The position numbers were made by a program, and so were the translations under genes. A stretch of 64,000 nucleotides of DNA, from NCBI RefSeq assembly GCF_947495725.1, contig NZ_CANLZZ010000005.1:1-64000 (forward strand), read 5' to 3'. Below, one piece after another: positions 61,863-64,000 of this stretch. Under the pieces are notes generated by a model that was not told the origin of the DNA, did not search any database, and worked only from the letters and a program-made list of their open reading frames with translations. Numbering within the stretch: position 1 is the first letter of the stretch; the number at the start of each line of letters is the position of its first letter. The stretch comes from an uncultured Lutibacter sp. Lineage in GTDB: Bacteria > Bacteroidota > Bacteroidia > Flavobacteriales > Flavobacteriaceae.

Positions 61863-63755
61863 TTATCGTTTTTTCTGCTGTTTTGCTTGTTGTTCTTGAG
61901 CCTGTTTCATTGCATCATTTAGACGTTTTCTAAATTTACCTTCTTTTTTAGGCTTCTTTTTGTTCTCTTGAATTTTAGCATGAATTTTTTCTTCATCAAT
62001 AATGTAATTTTTAATAATCAGCATTATTGTAATGGTAAGTAAGTTAGAAACAAAGTAATATAAACTTAAACTACTTGCATACATATTAAAGAAAATTAAC
62101 ATCATTACAGGCGAAAAGTACATCATCATTTTCATCATCTTCTGCATATCAGGCATTCCTTCTTGTGTAGGTTGCTGCATATTCATTTGTTGACTCTGAC
62201 TCATTCTCATATAAAAGAAAATGGCTACAGAGGCTAAAATTGGGAACAAACTAATATGAGATCCATACATTGGAATATTAAATGGAAGTTCAAAAACAGA
62301 ATCATATGCCGATAAATCATCAGCCCATAAAAATCCTTTTTGACGTAAGTCTATATTTGATGGGAAAAATCGAAATAACGCAAAGAATACTGGCATTTGT
62401 AAAACCGCTGGAATACAACCCGATAAAGGACTAACACCGGCTTTGCTTTGAACAGCCATAGTTTCTTGCTGACGTTTCATCGCATTTTCTTTTCCTGGTA
62501 AACGTTTGTTTATTTCCTCCATTTCAGGTTTTAACACCTTCATTTTAGCACTAGATAAGTACGATTTATAAACTAATGGCGACATTAAAATACGTACAAC
62601 AATAGTTAACAGAATAATAATTAATCCGTAGTTACCTATAAAACCTTGTAAAAAGTTAAATACAGGTATAAAAATTAAGCGGTTAATATAACCGAATATT
62701 CCCCAACCTAAGTTTACAACTTCTTTTAAGTTTCTATCGTATTTTTTAAGAATTTGGTAATCATTTGGCCCAATGTACCAATTCATTTTATAATTAAATT
62801 CTCCGCCTTCTAAAGCTAATGGTGCTTTTAAATAAAAGGCTTTTGTAAATGTAGTATCTACTTCTTCGTCTTCTGTTAATGTTTTAGATTCTAAACGAGC
62901 ATTTTCAAATGCTTTATCTGTAATTAATATTGAAGAGAAAAAATGTTGTTTAAAAGCAACCCAATTTACATCATTTTCATCAGCATCATCTTCGCCTCCA
63001 ACAGATAAATAATCGATGTCTTCATCATCTTTTTCATAATACATTTCTGTTTGTTGGTTTTCATAACGAATACTTTTTTCGTGTCTGAACCCTTCTAAAC
63101 TCCAATCTAATGTAATTTGTTGTGCCGAATTAATTGTTGAATTTAAACCTTGAGATTTAACATAAAAATCTACCATATATTCATCAGGTGTCATTTCATA
63201 TCTATATTCTAAGTACTTGTTTTCAGAAACTTTTAATTTCATAGAAAGCACTTTTTTAGAACCATTATTACTAATTGTTGGTTCGAACATTAATTCTTTG
63301 GTGTTTAAAATTCTGTTTCCAGAAGTACCAAAATTAATATTAAAAGAAGCATTTTGATCTTTTACCATATATAGAGGTAAAGAATCATAGGTAACATAGT
63401 TTTTTATTAAAGCTTCTTTTATTTGTCCACCTTTATTAGAAATAATCAATTTTAGAACATCATTTTCTAAAACTGTTTCTTCATTTGCAACCGTTGCTGA
63501 ATATGCAAACTCTCCTAATGCACTTTTAGCTTTTTCAATAGAAAGAGAATCCGTGGCTTGCAGAGCTTCAGAATTACTAAAAGCATTTTCAACTGTAGAA
63601 GAAGTTGAATTTTCTTCAACTTGTTCTGTTTTTTTGTTTTTTTCGGCCTCTAGTTCTTCTGGTGTAGGCTGGTTGGTGTACATCCACCATAACATAATTG
63701 CTCCAAGTAAAACAAAGCCAATAAGTGAATTAAAATCAAATTTCTTTTCTTCCAT
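61863..63755 (-). CDS. yidC: Membrane protein insertase YidC
   Basis: This 630-residue YidC has an N-terminal membrane segment, a large periplasmic domain (about 80-340; landmarks LKLIISNKGGQI and YIGPNDYQIL), then the five-helix insertase core with MSPLVYKSYLSSAKMKVLKPE, SPLSGCIPAVLQMPVFFALFRFF (short landmark GCIPAVLQMPVFFALF) and YYFVSNLLTI. A basic C-terminal tail follows. It is the standard insertase for inner-membrane proteins, downstream of pyrG. Confidence 0.96.
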   Translation of the reverse strand: MEEKKFDFNSLIGFVLLGAIMLWWMYTNQPTPEELEAEKNKKTEQVEENSTSSTVENAFSNSEALQATDSLSIEKAKSALGEFAYSATVANEETVLENDVLKLIISNKGGQIKEALIKNYVTYDSLPLYMVKDQNASFNINFGTSGNRILNTKELMFEPTISNNGSKKVLSMKLKVSENKYLEYRYEMTPDEYMVDFYVKSQGLNSTINSAQQITLDWSLEGFRHEKSIRYENQQTEMYYEKDDEDIDYLSVGGEDDADENDVNWVAFKQHFFSSILITDKAFENARLESKTLTEDEEVDTTFTKAFYLKAPLALEGGEFNYKMNWYIGPNDYQILKKYDRNLKEVVNLGWGIFGYINRLIFIPVFNFLQGFIGNYGLIIILLTIVVRILMSPLVYKSYLSSAKMKVLKPEMEEINKRLPGKENAMKRQQETMAVQSKAGVSPLSGCIPAVLQMPVFFALFRFFPSNIDLRQKGFLWADDLSAYDSVFELPFNIPMYGSHISLFPILASVAIFFYMRMSQSQQMNMQQPTQEGMPDMQKMMKMMMYFSPVMMLIFFNMYASSLSLYYFVSNLLTITIMLIIKNYIIDEEKIHAKIQENKKKPKKEGKFRKRLNDAMKQAQEQQAKQQKKR

Positions 63756-63863
63756 GTGTATATTTAAATGTCAATTTGTCATTTTGTTTTTTGAAAAATT
63801 CAAAAAGCCCGACAAAAGTACTAAAAGTAACGTTAATAATTAGTTTTTAATAATGTTTACCTA

Positions 63864-64000
63864 TTAAGTCAAAGAGTGTTCCAAAGAGGCTTTTACAAAA
63901 TCAACAAATAATGGATGTGGGTTTAACACCGTACTTTTATATTCTGGGTGGTATTGAACTCCTACAAACCAAGGATGCGAAGGAATTTCAATAACTTCAA
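63864..64000 (-). CDS. pyrG: CTP synthase, C-terminal end (cut by window edge)
   Basis: The translated tail reads [22 protein letters not shown], then [22 protein letters not shown] and stop (45 residues). The QYHPEY with HPxFxxF is the glutaminase-domain end of CTP synthase, the enzyme that aminates UTP. The remainder lies beyond 64000. It precedes yidC by about 108 bp on the same strand. Confidence 0.93.
   Translation of the reverse strand, partial: EVIEIPSHPWFVGVQYHPEYKSTVLNPHPLFVDFVKASLEHSLT

Overview
The window is low-GC DNA from a member of the Bacteroidota, almost certainly Flavobacteriaceae. It carries gliding-motility genes (gldI, gldF, gldG), several short-signal lipoproteins, weak or absent Shine-Dalgarno sequences, promoter-like TAnnTTTG elements, and family-typical genes (DUF2911, DUF4919, DUF3124, CbpM/CbpA). 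I cannot name the genus; something near Lutibacter, Polaribacter or Tenacibaculum would fit. No rRNA, tRNA, CRISPR array or transposase was seen.

Layout. 1-6.2 kb (minus): an inverted-repeat element, an EEP-family hydrolase, two rhomboid proteases, mutL, a small membrane protein, ribH and a TPR protein. 6.3-13.1 kb: recF-DUF721, ndk, then nrnA-gldI with two lipoprotein prolyl isomerases and two PAP2 phosphatases. 13.1-16.8 kb (minus): a membrane protein and a lipid-linked sugar cassette (GT2, LAB_N protein, GT39). 16.9-22.2 kb (plus): an ECF sigma factor with two partner genes, then cysS, yidD and lgt. 22.3-30.8 kb (minus): housekeeping and accessory genes (THUMP-like methyltransferase, DUF1697, AI-2E transporter, AcpH-like, Asp-box lipoprotein, MtfA-like peptidase, thioredoxin, MscS, flavin oxidoreductase). 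31.2-37.5 kb: slipin, then the most unusual locus. 37.7-49.6 kb: a PIG-L deacetylase with a 34-residue membrane peptide and a sodium symporter, a TSUP transporter, cbpM/cbpA, and envelope proteins. 49.8-53.9 kb (minus): a three-gene defence-like island. 54.3-64 kb: two DUF2911 proteins, gldG/gldF, a SAM hydrolase, phoH-purC, yidC and the end of pyrG.

The standout is 32.0-36.5 kb. The intact dnaN (36352-37470, minus) is followed by two tandem units. Each unit, in the direction of dnaN transcription, has a conserved region of about 320 bp (R) with a promoter-like element, one unrelated cargo gene (penicillin-acylase-family hydrolase or SAM methyltransferase), a conserved junction of about 55 bp (J), a copy of the last 183 bp of dnaN, and a copy of the dnaN terminator. 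Both dnaN fragments begin at the same base. Shared arms around different cargo, at the 3' end of an essential gene, look like a family of small non-autonomous cassettes that integrate at, and regenerate, the dnaN 3' end. No recombinase is encoded in either unit.

The second notable region is the operon-like trio of a P-loop ATPase, a small basic protein and an Mrr-type nuclease. It has short dispersed repeats at its gene ends and a 14-bp palindrome upstream, and may be an antiviral system. The remaining genes are mostly conserved chromosomal genes; the lipoprotein isomerases and GldF/GldG point to an envelope adapted to gliding.
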